DNA from: Mermis nigrescens | Taxonomy: Eukaryota > Nematoda > Enoplea > Mermithida > Mermithidae | NCBI GenBank assembly: GCA_036768485.1 | Contig: JAVLUZ010000344.1 | Span: forward strand, 248,001 to 312,000 | Length of the DNA: 64,000 bases | Direction: 5' to 3' | Shown: positions 40,001 to 49,666 of the stretch, piece after piece | How positions within the stretch are numbered: the stretch's first letter is position 1 | Layout: each line of letters starts with the position of its first letter | The notes under the pieces: model-generated | The model's database searches: none | Told to the model about the DNA's origin: nothing | What the model saw: the letters and a program-made list of their open reading frames with translations, nothing else | Program-made: the position numbers and the translations under genes

Positions 40001-42849
40001 TTGGGATATTTCTAAAAAAATTGTTGGTAAAAAGCATATTTTATTTTTTGGATTCTTTTTAAATGTTTTTTGTCAACCACTTTTTTGATCAAATCCACAT
40101 TTTCGACATTACAGAATGGTTTTGAAAATTCTTCAGCCAAAATCATATTTTTGATGGTTTGGGATGTTTTGGAAAAATTTTTTGGTCAAACCATATTTTT
40201 GATGTTTTGAAAATTTTTTGTTAGTTGTAGCATTTATCTCTATTAGCCAATGCTTTTGAATTGCTTTCCATGTTTACCAATATACTTGCACTTTGACGAA
40301 CGCATTCAAGTGAGAAATACAATTCCTCAGTCTCGAAATTTGGTTCCCTAGCTTTAGAATGACCCGGCATATTGAATTCGTTTGTGGAAGTGCATACGTA
40401 AATCAGCAGTAACCATCCAATCCAGACGCAAAGATTCCACTTTATAGTGCAAAATGCCAAGAAGACAATAAGGAAAACATTTCAAAATTACCTGTGTACA
40501 TATTTTTTTGTTTGTTCCTTCATTATCTCTTCTTATGCAGACAGTATTTTTTATGCACTTTAAGTCGATTTAGTTAAAATATTGTTAAATCGCCTTTGTA
40601 AATACGATTTATCCTTAAATCGTCGTTGCCTTAATTCGACTTAAATCTCGATTTAGTATAATCGATTTAAGACCTTAAATCGATTAAAGCTAAATCGCCT
40701 TTGTGAATACGGCCCTTAGCGCTGACTGAGTGGTATAATTATAAGTAAAGAACGTCAAAATGGATATTGTAGCGGTCTGTATTTGAAGAAACTGCACATC
40801 TAAAAGCTTTTTAACCTTGATCTTATCTAAACAATGATTTTGAAATTAAAAAGGCTGGTTTCTTATGTTGCACACTGATGATATGTACATCAGCGATTGC
40901 AGAGTATAAATTAATAAGATGAATTTGAAGATTCTATATACAGTAGGTATCATCTAAAAGCAGTGGCGGATCCAGGATTTTCCTAAGGGGGGGCGGTACC
41001 CCTAAGGGGGGGGGGCGGAACCCTGACTTGGGCGGAAAAATTAGCCGTTTTAACCCGAAAATCGCTTAAAAATCCTTAATTTTGCGCACTATTTTGGGCC
41101 AATGGGGGCGCCCCCCGCCCCCTAAATCCGCCCCTGTCCCAGAGCGACTCCACCTTCGGAAAAACGTATCCTTAAACCATGTTTTTTTGCAAAAGTCATC
41201 GATTGTAGTCATATTTGATACGCTTATGACGAACGTGTTAGTCATTTGAAACAAACACGCGTATATCTAATTACATATGTAGATTTATGCACATTGGACT
41301 AAACTGCTGACATCCTCATCTTAACTGCTGACAGAATCATTCTAAGCTGCTGACACACGTATTCTAACTCCTGACTCCATTGGCTTTTTTGCTAGTAACC
41401 TCTTCCTGATCACTGCATGAGGCTTCAGATTGGTGCTAGACATAGGCTAAGCCCAATGCAGCGAATGGTTACAACAGTCCTTGGTTGTCCTAACCATTTT
41501 CTAGGCTTAGGCATAGTTATGTGCATCCCTATTGGTGCCAGCGCATGGGCTAAGCCTGAGATAAATGGGCGAATATTGCGGAGCAAGTTTTGCCCAAAAT
41601 TTAAAAATTAAAAACAAAAATTCAGAATATTACCCGTCTTTCTATTGAAAATATTTGTTTTATTCGTAATCAGCTAATCAAATCAGGCCACAACCGGTCA
41701 TGCAGAATTTCAAATTTAAACAAAATCTGTATCATATTCGTCATCAGCGTATCAAATATGACTATAATTATTGACTTTTGAAGCAAGAACATTGTTCAAG
41801 GATACGTTTTCCCGAAGGTAGAGACGTGGTAGGATATGTACATCAGACAAAAATTACAATAGATAAAATTGTGAAATATAACTTTGACTTATTCATTTCA
41901 TGTTTATGGGAAACTACAGGAGCAGAGGAAGGACAAGGAGCACACGTGTAACAGGGGGAATGGAGGCCTCCTATGTAGCTCCCGAACGGCAGAAAATTTT
42001 TCACCCTTATCCTGAGTTCTCGAAGGAAATGTTTTTTTTGTAATTTTTGGATAAAAATTGGAGGTCATTTACTCCCCCCCCTAAAAATGGCCGGGGACCC
42101 ACCCAAAATTCTACACACTACATACATCAAAAACGAATGAAATCACTTAACAGAAAAAGCGCTATGTACCTGAAAGTTGACAACTAAATATTGTGCCAAT
42201 GGAAATACAAATAGGAAATTTTTAACATACTTTCGCTTTGTCTGCTTGCCGGTTTCTATTATTTGATCGCGCTGTTGTTGTAAGATTTCTTTTTCACGTA
42301 GGAGACTTTCAATGCGCTTATTATTGCAATCATATTCGCTTTTCAAACGGTCCACTTCTCGTTCCTAAAATAAAAGAGCATAAAGGAAATGATGTTCAGT
42401 GAACACTAATTTACAGCCGAAATGAGCGCACATATATTGTAATTTTAATTAAATCATGCGACAACTGATGTTCAATGTTTTTGAGCCATGCGTGTGTACT
42501 ACTGCTTAAAAAAGCGGTGATTTGACCTGAAAACCGATGGGTAAATATCTGAAATTTTGTCCAAGTCGACATATAAATTATGGTACACACGTATTGCTTC
42601 TTAAGAAATTTTCACATTTTTATTGTATTTAAGCAAACTGTAACATATTACTTCTTTCCGCGATGCGTAAGCAACACAATGCTTAAGAAAAGCAAACGTC
42701 GGCAGCAAATCAAAAATAAGGCCGAAATGCTATCTTACCAGATTTTCTTCTTCATATTTCAAAGCTTCACTCTCGGAATCGCTTTCTCGAATGCATCTTC
42801 TAATCTTCACTTTGATCTGCTCAAGTCTGTCGCTATAATTGTCCGACAT
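24955..42849 (-). CDS. uncharacterised coiled-coil / proline-rich protein, 9 exons found
   Basis: I do not recognise this gene. Exons (minus): 42849-42739, 42364-42231, 39520-39445, 39321-39248, 39184-39059, 35273-35047, 30808-29564, 28628-28514, 25085-24955. All junctions keep phase except exon 2 to 3 (exon 2 leaves two bases, exon 3 needs one), so a small exon is probably missing between 42230 and 39521. About 745 residues are visible: roughly 250 of Lys/Glu-rich coiled coil, a 415-residue Pro/Ser/Lys/Ala-rich disordered stretch with degenerate repeats, then a short conserved-looking tail (FSFSPTMKTYGKE; PPTPRKRQSTPKAG) with basic clusters and S/T-P sites. A cytoskeletal, centrosomal or chromatin-associated scaffold would fit, but that is guesswork. 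The stop is TGA at 24957-24955, with an AATAAA (complement of 24781-24786) about 170 bp downstream. Confidence 0.72.
25086..28513. other. last intron of the coiled-coil gene
   Basis: AT-rich; only an M4-like fragment near 27.6 kb is recognisable. I see no other repeat or exon in 25100-27600. Confidence 0.55.
27608..27932 (+). mobile_element. M4-like MITE, 5' decayed
   Basis: Keeps the middle (TTCGGCACTTCGTGCC hairpin variant) and right end (CCCATGCTGTACATG); the left end is lost. In the last intron of the coiled-coil gene. Confidence 0.62.
28514..28628 (-). CDS. coiled-coil gene exon 8
   Basis: Acceptor TTCTTAG, donor GTAAAA. It encodes TVNKQTEGPKHSVRFSFSPT then MKTYGKEPSTGKRVLPKLG. If not spliced, the frame would stop four codons later; the G|CA junction with the last exon is in phase. 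Confidence 0.68.
29003..29241 (-). mobile_element. M5 MITE (~250 bp)
   Basis: CATATCTGGGCGTGG to ACGCCCACCTATG, flanks ATAACAAG and CCAACAAG (6/8). Shares GATAGTGCTCGATG / AAGGCCATTTTTGACC blocks with the other M5 copies. Confidence 0.7.
29564..30808 (-). CDS. coiled-coil gene exon 7, Pro/Ser/Lys-rich disordered segment
   Basis: A 1245-bp open exon (415 codons), acceptor CACTACAG, donor GTATAT. It is rich in Pro, Ser, Lys and Ala, with many S/T-P pairs. At about 29970-30370 five degenerate repeats of 26-32 residues carry the core PSPxxSxEP...PPAL...AK.SK.LK. It closes with a less repetitive stretch (QYTFNFGRFVADPVVRPVF). GC is well above that of the flanking introns. The opposite strand is also open for 377 codons, which is a codon-bias shadow. 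Confidence 0.8.
29970..30370 (-). repeat. coding repeats in the Pro-rich exon
   Basis: Five degenerate 26-32-residue units: IPSPEWSSEPDKPPAL..., TPSPAISPEPTEPPAL..., MPLPERSPEPAKLPAP..., MPSPASSPEPASVKLP..., IPSPASSPKPTLRLKP.... Confidence 0.72.
30935..31427 (+). mobile_element. M4-related composite repeat
   Basis: Starts CATACATGGGCGGCAGG and ends CATGCATTACACGTATG; GGCGCTTCGAGCC hairpin inside. Possibly two overlapping M4-like copies just upstream of the large Pro-rich exon. Confidence 0.5.
31488..33716. mobile_element. hAT-like element with GGGTACCCG subterminal repeats (2229 bp)
   Basis: Termini TAGAGCTGCACGC and GTGTGCAGCTCTA, perfect duplication ATAGTCAG (31480-31487, 33717-33724). 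Subterminal GGGTACCCG palindromes repeat at both ends. A second element (32006-33305) sits inside. No transposase ORF seen. Confidence 0.87.
32006..33305. mobile_element. hAT-type element nested within the 31488 element
   Basis: 1300 bp with CCATAGGCGTAGCCAGG at one end and CTGACTACGTCTCC at the other, flanked by GCAGTCAG twice (31998-32005, 33306-33313). Contains degenerate GGCGTTTCGCGCC-type hairpins at about 32875, 32960 and 33190. Confidence 0.8.
33725..35046. other. intron 6 of the coiled-coil gene, near exon 6
   Basis: Mostly unique AT-rich sequence; 34280-34560 vaguely resembles a decayed reverse M4 copy (AGTGCCTTTTTGGGC, CAGACGGTGCTCGC). Nothing else recognised. Confidence 0.4.
35047..35273 (-). 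CDS. coiled-coil gene exon 6
   Basis: Acceptor CTTTTAG, donor GTACGT, 227 bp. It encodes ETQRVKRIDREKILQERSDL and LLLKERLLNVEEAISVRE, followed by a Trp/Phe-containing segment (QQQIWDFDKAGW). This probably closes the coiled-coil region. Phase 0 end joins the large exon in frame. Confidence 0.7.
36231..37496. mobile_element. Foldback-like element with inverted arrays of a 17-bp repeat
   Basis: Left array 36241-36477: 14 units of the 17-mer GTGCGTCCCACCTGTTC. Right array 37255-37480: about 11 units of its reverse complement, in two blocks. Ends CCAATTATATGATTGTGTCCCA and the complement of GGGACTATACCAATTATAT are related. Period 17 leaves the arrays open in many frames on both strands; those reading frames are not genes. 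Confidence 0.75.
39059..39184 (-). CDS. coiled-coil gene exon 5
   Basis: Forty-one whole codons plus split ends: RIQRSKNKEEWLMAKESL, then SRCQDRKEEYDKQKNQLE. Donor GTAATT. The last base G pairs with CG at the start of exon 6 to give an Ala codon. Confidence 0.68.
39248..39321 (-). CDS. coiled-coil gene exon 4
   Basis: Acceptor ATCATAG, donor GTAATA. It reads CALLKENYNKLMNSMEDTQK then RRED. It joins exon 5 across a 63-nt intron whose 3' end (CTAATTTCAG) is a good acceptor. Confidence 0.62.
39445..39520 (-). CDS. coiled-coil gene exon 3 (phase to exon 2 unresolved)
   Basis: Acceptor GATTAG, donor GTAGTG, 76 bp. In the frame matching exon 4 it reads IEMEKATLLEHTNSTNNLKS. It needs a one-base overhang from the preceding exon, but exon 2 leaves two, so an unfound exon or a different splice site is implied. 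Confidence 0.55.
39785..39901 (+). pseudogene. Harbinger transposase N-terminal fragment
   Basis: A 38-codon frame, MELLNFFDNFDRIEEIEKNH then VYQIQRQLKKRNNPFISD, resembles the N-terminus of HARBI1-like transposases (...R.NPF.). It is cut off at the sequence AGCTACCCGGCGTTGCCCGGG, a widespread dispersed-repeat end. The DDE domain is missing. Confidence 0.6.
39899..39945 (+). repeat. TACCCGGCGTTGCCCGGG repeat terminus
   Basis: GAGCTACCCGGCGTTGCCCG matches a motif that ends many dispersed (mostly non-LTR) repeats in invertebrate genomes. It is inserted in the Harbinger transposase remnant. Confidence 0.5.
40961..41136. mobile_element. hAT-type MITE CAGTGGCGGATCC, second copy
   Basis: 176 bp with the same ends as the 22619 copy and an extra G-rich block. 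Flanks TCTAAAAG and TCCCAGAG match at only 5/8. Confidence 0.75.
41143..41830. mobile_element. foldback element, ~90-bp arms
   Basis: CCTTCGGAAAAACGTATCCT at 41152 is mirrored by AGGATACGTTTTCCCGAAGG at 41798, and GTCATATTTGATACGCTTATGACG by its complement near 41740. Confidence 0.72.
41945..42121 (-). mobile_element. M3-like MITE, partial
   Basis: Shows CGTGTAACAGGGGGAATGG at one side and the CCAATTTT/GGTCATTTACTCCCCC interior; termini decayed. In the coiled-coil gene intron next to exon 2. Confidence 0.6.
42231..42364 (-). CDS. coiled-coil gene exon 2
   Basis: Acceptor TTTTAG, donor GTATGT. It encodes EREVDRLKSEYDCNNKRIES and then LLREKEILQQQRDQIIETG, with clear heptad spacing of Leu/Ile. 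Ends with two bases of a split codon. Confidence 0.75.
42739..42849 (-). CDS. coiled-coil gene exon 1 (start)
   Basis: Thirty-seven codons from ATG to a GTAAGA donor, beginning MSDNYSDRLEQIKVKIRRC and ending ALKYEEENL, a helical charged sequence. Phase 0 end. Confidence 0.7.
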
Positions 42850-42979
42850 TATCGCTCAACCCGTATGTGCACACATATACATATAAGAAGCCACGCGTCA
42901 ACAATAAACCGTACGAAAAATAGAGTGCAAAGCGAGTAATACTTGATGTGAACTTTGTAAACCGTTAGCTAACGTAGTT

Positions 42980-43149
42980 TATGGTCTGTTTCACATAACT
43001 TCGTGCATAAATTCTTAGAATTTTCATCGACAGTAAGCCGAGGGTTACGATAATTATATATCAGATCAATGCTATAATCTCAATCTGTCAGCTTATTGTC
43101 GAAGATAGTTTTGAAGTTAATGACCGAAGTTGCGTGAAACAGACTATAG
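42980..43149. mobile_element. TA-flanked MITE TAGTCTGTTTCAC, copy 3
   Basis: TATGGTCTGTTTCACATAAC to GCGTGAAACAGACTATA, about 130 bp upstream of the coiled-coil gene start codon. Confidence 0.75.
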
Positions 43150-43397
43150 ATTAGGTTGTTTAAAACTTAACTTAAGATCTAACGATGTAATCGATGAGCA
43201 AGAAGTTTCGTGATCTTGACAAATTTGAAGATAGCCAGCTCAAAATTTAAAAAAAAAGTTAATTTGAAGTTCGGACATCGTGCTGCCAACTCAAAATTTA
43301 AAAAAACCCGAAAATTTCTCACAAAAAACCTCACACCCTGTACAATGTATTGGCAACTCGTCGAAAAAAATCCTTCACAGACCTTTTAAAAAACCTC

Positions 43398-43520
43398 ATT
43401 ATACAGTTAATCGACGGATTGAGACACTTACATATTAAATCAATGCTATAATCGCAATCTGTCGGCTTCGGACATCGTTTTTTAAAATTTATGCTCAAAC
43501 TTGAGTGAAACAGACTATAG
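43398..43520. mobile_element. TA-flanked MITE, partial copy 4
   Basis: Only the right half (CAATGCTATAATCGCAATCTG to GAGTGAAACAGACTATA) is preserved. Confidence 0.6.
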
Positions 43521-44661
43521 GCCAGAATAGCATTCGCGTTTGCCTTACAAACGTGAGCTTAAAGTCCTTCAAAAGCAAAAGCCCAGTTTAACTAAAAGAA
43601 AAGATTAGTAGGATTTTAATCGTTATTTAGACACTTCACAAGTCTATGTAGACTCGTCTTTAATAAGTATACGTACCCACCTATTTCGAAACGATGCTAC
43701 GAATATAACGGAACGGGAGAATGGGAAATTTGTCGAGGAAAACGAGACAAAATGAAGATCAAAGGATGAAAATTGAAAATTTTTCAGAAGTGTTTGAAAT
43801 TGACCTAAAACTGTTGTAGTTTCAGCGCAATTTTAGCATTTATACGATACATAGTGTTATCCATTCCAAGCGGCCCATTTTCGCTTTACGGCTTATTACT
43901 GTAGCAAATTATTTTACGAGTTTAATTGTTGCAGTAGTTTAGCAGATGTATTAAATCTTAAGCACAGCAGATTAAACATCAATAAGATGAGTTTAAAACA
44001 ACCAGCCACTACGAGAACATAATTGAAGAAGCCATTTATGCAGTGAAAAATTAATACAGTAATGAGACTTTTGCGAAAATGGGCCGTTTGGAATGGAACA
44101 GACATAGTTATTGAGGTCATTTGGCGTAAAGAAGCCCGATTTTTGGCCCCTCTCAGATCGGATAACCCAACCATAGATCGGCCATCAATGCGCCTATGAT
44201 CAGGCAGGATACCTACAGCAACAAGAAAGACTGAAGTGTTGGCTGCATGCGAATTTTGCAGTGGAACAGAATAATGAGCAAAGACAGAACCTATTAGTGT
44301 CTTTTGAAGTACGACTATGAAAGGTTTTATTACACATCCAAAATCATTTCACGAGCTAACTTCAGCATTGCCAACCTCGGTGTTTTTTTTCCCCAAAACT
44401 CGGTTTTTTGCTTTAGGATTTTTGGCTCTTATGCTCAACTTCGAAAAAATTCAAAAATTTATGCCCAAACTTATGTCAAAGGGACTATACATAGTTGTGA
44501 TTTCGACTGATTGCAGAATTAAAGAAAACATGTAGCCAAACATAGGTAGCTCATTCATAAAGCTTATATCAATTTATTGCATATGCCAAGTACACATTGT
44601 TACTCAACACCCTCACGATTCATTTATGTACTGTGTTTTTTCTTTTTCTCTCTTTTTACAG

Positions 44662-44833
44662 TCAGGGTTGCCATGTTTGTGTTTTCCCTCCATTTAGGGT
44701 GGTTTTTTGAGGCCGTTTGCTGCATTTTTTAGCGATTGAGGATTTTTGGCGTCTATACTTAACGATTGATTGGGTTTTTAGGCAGTTTGAGGTTAAAATA
44801 GGGGGATTTTGACAAGAGCACTTGGCAACCCCG
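44662..44833. mobile_element. MITE candidate CAGGGTTGCCA
   Basis: Ends CAGGGTTGCCATG and CACTTGGCAACCCC are inverted; the interior is T/G-rich. The duplication is not clear. Confidence 0.5.
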
Positions 44834-45715
44834 TCCACAGTTTAGGGGAAAGGAAAAATACGGAAATGGAAAATGGGAAATGGTTTGAATCCGGAAGTGG
44901 AAGATGGAAAAATGGGTAAAAAGCCGGAAAGAGGAAAATGGAAAAATGGTTAAAATCTGGAAAATGGGAAATGGAAACTGAAAATGTAAAATTTTCCATC
45001 TTCGGTTTTTTCACACAAAATGCTTCTTTTAGGAAAGATTTATCTGAAATAATAGATATTTTGATGTATTGAGTTGAAATTTCGTATCCATGGCCAAGAT
45101 TGAAAATCGCTGGAAAATAGAAAAAAATTGGTAAGATCTGGAAAATGGAAAATGGAATCAGAAAATGGAAAGCTTTTCATTTTCGAATATTCTTACTGGA
45201 AATAATCCTTTTATGAAAGATTAAGCTAAAATCGTGGATATTTTGATGTCCTTCGTTGAAATTCTGAAATTCTGTATCCATGGCTTAGATGGAAAATCGC
45301 CGGGAAATGGAAAAACGGGTAAAATTGGGCGAATGGAAAATAGAAATTCTTTCATCTTTGTTTTTTTCACTCAAAATGGTTCTTCTAAGAAAGATTAATC
45401 TTAAATTATGGATATTTTGATGTCCTGAGTTGAAAGTCCATACCCATGGCCAAGATGGAAAACAGCCGAAAAATGGAAAAAATGGATAAAATCCGTAAAA
45501 TAAAAAAATTTTCTATTTTCGATTTTTTTTCTAGCAAAACGTTTCTTTTAGGAAAGATTAAGCTAAAATTATGGATATTTGGATGTCCTCAGCTAAAATT
45601 TTATATCCATGGCGAAGATGAAAAACAGCCGAAAAATGGAAAATGGGTAAAATCCGAAAAATTGAAACCGAAAATGGGAAATTTTCCATTTTCGATTTGT
45701 TCTGGCAAAATGTAA
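44830..45715 (+). repeat. ~170-bp satellite-like tandem array
   Basis: The phrase TTTCCAT(C/T)TTCG...GCAAAATG...TTTTAGGAAAGATTAA begins near 44990, 45170, 45341, 45508 and 45678. Each unit then has ATGGATATTTTGATGTCCT and GTATCCATGGCCAAGATGGA, ending in GGAAAATGGGTAAAATCCG minirepeats. Confidence 0.78.
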
Positions 45716-46435
45716 TCACCTGTGTATGACAGGATGTGTTTTTAGGTTCAGAACATTCGTTTAATTATTGTTTTCATGTATTTTTTCTGGTTCGGTTCTT
45801 TAAATTTTTCCACGTCCCATTAATATTTTTCCAACTTTTTTCGAGAAAATTTTGATCACCTACAGGATGTGAATTTTAGATCCGATACGTTCGTCGAATG
45901 ACCATTAGGCCAATATCTACCTCCAATTTCAACGGTTTCATGACCGCTACATATATACTTATGAAGCTAGGCTTAGGTTTAGTTTTTTTGGGTATCCGTA
46001 AGCCTCCCTGGAGCACAAAAACCAAGTAAGCTCAACCACCATTCACCTCCGAGCTAGCAAAGCATGTGAAGTGGGCACATCGTGTTTGGTCTCACTGGAT
46101 TTTTGTACACTTGCTGTTTGCACAAGGTCAGGGTCGGTAGGGAGGGCGGTTTGAAAATTTGGGTGGGTGGCAGAACGACCAGGCGCCCGGTCCTGGCCGG
46201 CCCTAGCGAACAGTCCCGGTTTACAGCCAAAAAGGGCCGGGCCTCGGCCGGTCCTTTTAAATGCAGAATAAGAAAAGCAAGTTGAGTTGTCATGAAGAAA
46301 CATCTGTCTTGTCGGTAATATTAGTGTGATTATTTCAGAAATCTTTTTGAATTAACTTCTCTGTAGCTTTAACAAGTTTTATTAAGCTTTTATGAAATGA
46401 GCGCCAGACAGATCTTAATTTACCCCCGCTGTATT

Positions 46436-46644
46436 CATACCTGGGCAATGGCCAAAGCTTCAGCCCGTTCAACTATGAGTTCTCAAAGGTTGGTTAGTCC
46501 CCCAGGTAGGTTGAAAATGTGTTAAAAAAGAATTATGTATGATTTTCTACTGTTTCCTCACATTTTTTAAAATCAGCCCATTTAAATGAATTTTGTGTCA
46601 GCCCGTTCGATAGACGGGCTGGGATGGGTTATTGCCCAGGTGTG
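46436..46644. mobile_element. hAT-type MITE CATACCTGGGCAA
   Basis: 209 bp, ends CATACCTGGGCAA and TTGCCCAGGTGTG, perfect duplication GCTGTATT (46428-46435, 46645-46652). Inner inverted AGCCCGTTC / GACGGGCT. Confidence 0.85.
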
Positions 46645-46782
46645 GCTGTATTACATGTAACATGCTCTGAGACATATGTTAACAAGAATTGAAAAAGATT
46701 AAACGTAGATTAGCATAAGTCAAGAAATGCACCGATTGCGATCTAGCATTCTATGTATAAATGAGAAATAAAAGCAGAAACC

Positions 46783-46802
46783 ATATATATATATATATAT
46801 AT
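46783..46802. repeat. (AT)n microsatellite
   Basis: About ten AT units. Confidence 0.9.
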
Positions 46803-47304
46803 TGATTAGAATATGAAATATTTTGAATAAAATCCTCAACAAGGATTACGTTTTGGATAAAAAGTATTCCAGGAAAGTATTCCTTTCACATTAAAGAAAT
46901 TATTCCAGCGTTTCAGAGAATATCTGGCAAGAAACTTGCTTTTTGAAGGCACCTTTTGGTTGCGTCCATTTCTCTTAAAGATTATAAATTTCTGTTTCTT
47001 GAACAAAATTAGAATTTTGAAGCTCAAAGTTTTGAAGGATTCCTGACATCACTTTTGTGCAATTTTTGAAGGTTCAGTGACGAACCCAAAAAGCTTCAAC
47101 ATATCTAAGCATATTCAGCATAAATACAAAAATCAAAAAATAATTTTTTTGTGTAATATGTTGTAGAAACTGTCAACTAGCTTCATTCAAGTAGTTTGAA
47201 TAATACAAAAGTTCCGATTATTTTCAGATCTCACCGATTTCTGTCAAACTTGCTTTATATCAATCAGCCTCATCATTTTTCTGTGCTTCATCTAAAGTCT
47301 CTAC

Positions 47305-47535
47305 ATACATTTAATGGCTCAAAATTTTGGAAGGGGTTGGTCCCGGCCATTTTTAGGACGAAGGGGGGTAACTGACCTCCAATTTTCGGTCAAAAGGGCC
47401 AAAAAACCTGTGAAAACGGCTAAACACATTGATTTTCTTCCAGAAACTGGGGGTCAAAAATTTTCTGGCTCTGAGGGGATGGGGTGACGGCTGACTTTGG
47501 GTGGGGGATCCCTGCCATCCCCCTGTTAAATGTAT
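47305..47535 (+). mobile_element. M3-like MITE
   Basis: CATACATTTAATGGCTC start and CCTGTTAAATGTATG end with the typical M3 interior (TAACTGACCTCCAATTTTCG). Flanking duplication not clear. Confidence 0.68.
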
Positions 47536-48145
47536 GGTTGTCTTATAGGAATCTAACAGTGCAGTGAGCATAAAAATATTTGAGAAATATCATTGATTGT
47601 TTTAATTATAAAAGTTTTTTGTGGATTTTAATTGTGTTGGCAGTCGCACAACAGCTTTCTGAGTTACCAGGCAGCTTCAGCATAAAAAAATTCACCGAAA
47701 TTCACATGCTTCTGCATAAAACTGCGATTGAATAAATTCATCAGAAAGGGATAAATTTGCTTTTAAAAAGATATATAATGAGATACATTGTAGTAAATGA
47801 TCGTAAATTATTAAGAGCTTTGTAGAGAAAGACCTACTTTATTGCTATAAAAGACTTGCTTAATCGTTTTTACGATCAAGAAAAGTAGCTACATACATAT
47901 ATATCCATATCTTATCAAAATAAATATTACGTTGGAGCAGATTAATAATTCACCAGAAATGTTGCAGGCAATATGATGAAAAAAACAATGTTTCTGGACA
48001 GCAACATGAAAAATCAGTTGTATTCCATGTTGCTTAGAATGATTTTACTAACTGCTAATTAGAAAAGAAAGTATTTAAAACTATTTCATGCCAATGTGAT
48101 CTTATATATACTATTTCACTGATAAAATCTGCAATTAATTGGTAC

Positions 48146-48278
<133 letters not shown>

Positions 48279-48389
48279 AAACGTATGATTATGTACACAC
48301 ATGCCTAATACCTACATAGTATAACAGGCATTGAGTCTCGGTCCCAGCCTCGAGAGCCCGGTCCAGGTCCCGGTCTAATTATGGGCCTG

Positions 48390-48612
48390 GTCATTCACTG
48401 GGAGTGGGGGTCCCAGCCATTTTTGAGAGGGAGGATGGTAAATGACCTCCAATTTTTGGCTTAAAACTGCCAAAAAACACCTAAAAAACGGCCGGAAAAT
48501 TCCATTTTTTCACAAAAATGGGGGGATTCAAAAATTTTTTGGCTCCTGTTAGGATTGGGGCCGAGGGGACAACCAACTTTGGGTAGGGGATCCCTCCACC
48601 TCTGTTACATGT
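48390..48612 (+). mobile_element. M3-like MITE, left end lost
   Basis: M3 interior (GTAAATGACCTCCAATTTTTG) and right end CTGTTACATGTCTGC; the left terminus is not recognisable. Confidence 0.6.
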
Positions 48613-49666
48613 CTGCTAGAAATCCGAACGAATAGATTTAGTGTTCATTAGGGATGCAGAGGTTGGACCTTTTTCGAAATAGTGGGTGCGGGCGCGGCTA
48701 CCAAAAGTTCGCTGTAGCGGGTTCAGGTGCGGGTGCGGGTATGGGTATTAATTCTCAGAAAGCGAATGCGGGTGGTGGGTATCTCACTCGACATAGGACG
48801 ATATCTTGTGTGTTGCTTCTGCAATGAAGAGTAGTCACATTAATCTACTGTACGCTGTTTTCATTCTTCTAATTTGCTAGCTTTTAATTAATTTTTAATT
48901 CTTGTCTTTTCATTTATCTTCTTTAATTAACGTGATTGCTTTATTATTTGTCAATGTGATTTGTAGTAAGTATACTATTATATGTGTATGTGTGCGCAAA
49001 ACATTGCTTAACTTTAGAGATATATGGATGGAGTTCAGATTTGGAGAAGGCCTCATGAAAATAATAGATTAAAATATGAATCAGGAAATATTAATGCAAA
49101 ATTCAGTTAAGCATCAGGAGCACTTTAATCGGTGCTTTTCTATTCAGCTCCCATTCACACACATGCACTTGAAATGGCACGTCAATCGAGATATCTGCAT
49201 TCCATGACTTTTGCGTTCAAATTTCATTTTGGGTACTTTAGCTATAAGAATGCACATTCCTCCTATTATTTACTGTTAGCGTGTAATGTCAAATGTTGAC
49301 CACCTTGCAATATTAGAGGTTTGTCAAAATCGTACTGGTCATCGTCCTTTTGTGCAACATGTTTATGTATCAACCACAGTTTTTTTGTATTCGGTAAAGA
49401 TTTTCCCAATGTACAAAGACTTTTCGGGACCATCTTTGTACATGTACAAAGATTTTTGGGTGGACAAAAATTGCAAAAAAGGTCTGAAATTCGTACAAAT
49501 TTTCGGCGCTTCGCGCCAAAATGAGTAATTCTGTGTTCTTCAGGGTGTTTCATAAAAAACAATACACTCCTTTTTTATAATTTTTCTTTAAAATACTGAA
49601 CGCACAACAAAAATAACAAAACGAAAGCTACTTCAATTGTGCATCGAACCGTATATAACTTATGAT

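Larger units (their letters stand above)
39575..40715. mobile_element. PIF/Harbinger element, 1141 bp
   Basis: Perfect ends GGGCCGTATTCACAAAGGC with TTA duplications (39572-39574, 40716-40718), as expected for Harbinger. Subterminal TTAAATCGATTTAAG-type palindromes repeat at both ends. It sits in the coiled-coil gene intron beside exon 3. Confidence 0.88.

Noticed and set aside
40221..40460. 79-codon minus-strand frame considered as the missing coiled-coil exon
   Set aside because: Lies within the Harbinger element, so it is unlikely to be a host exon, and its phase does not fix the junction.
40790..40850. Possible missing exon after a CTTTTAG acceptor on the minus strand
   Set aside because: Only a poor GTTCTT donor is available and the resulting phase does not fit exon 3.
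46127..46262. GC-rich frames near 46.1-46.3 kb as a gene
   Set aside because: GGCCGG/CCCGG repeats resembling subterminal transposon arrays; no splice sites or conserved motifs.
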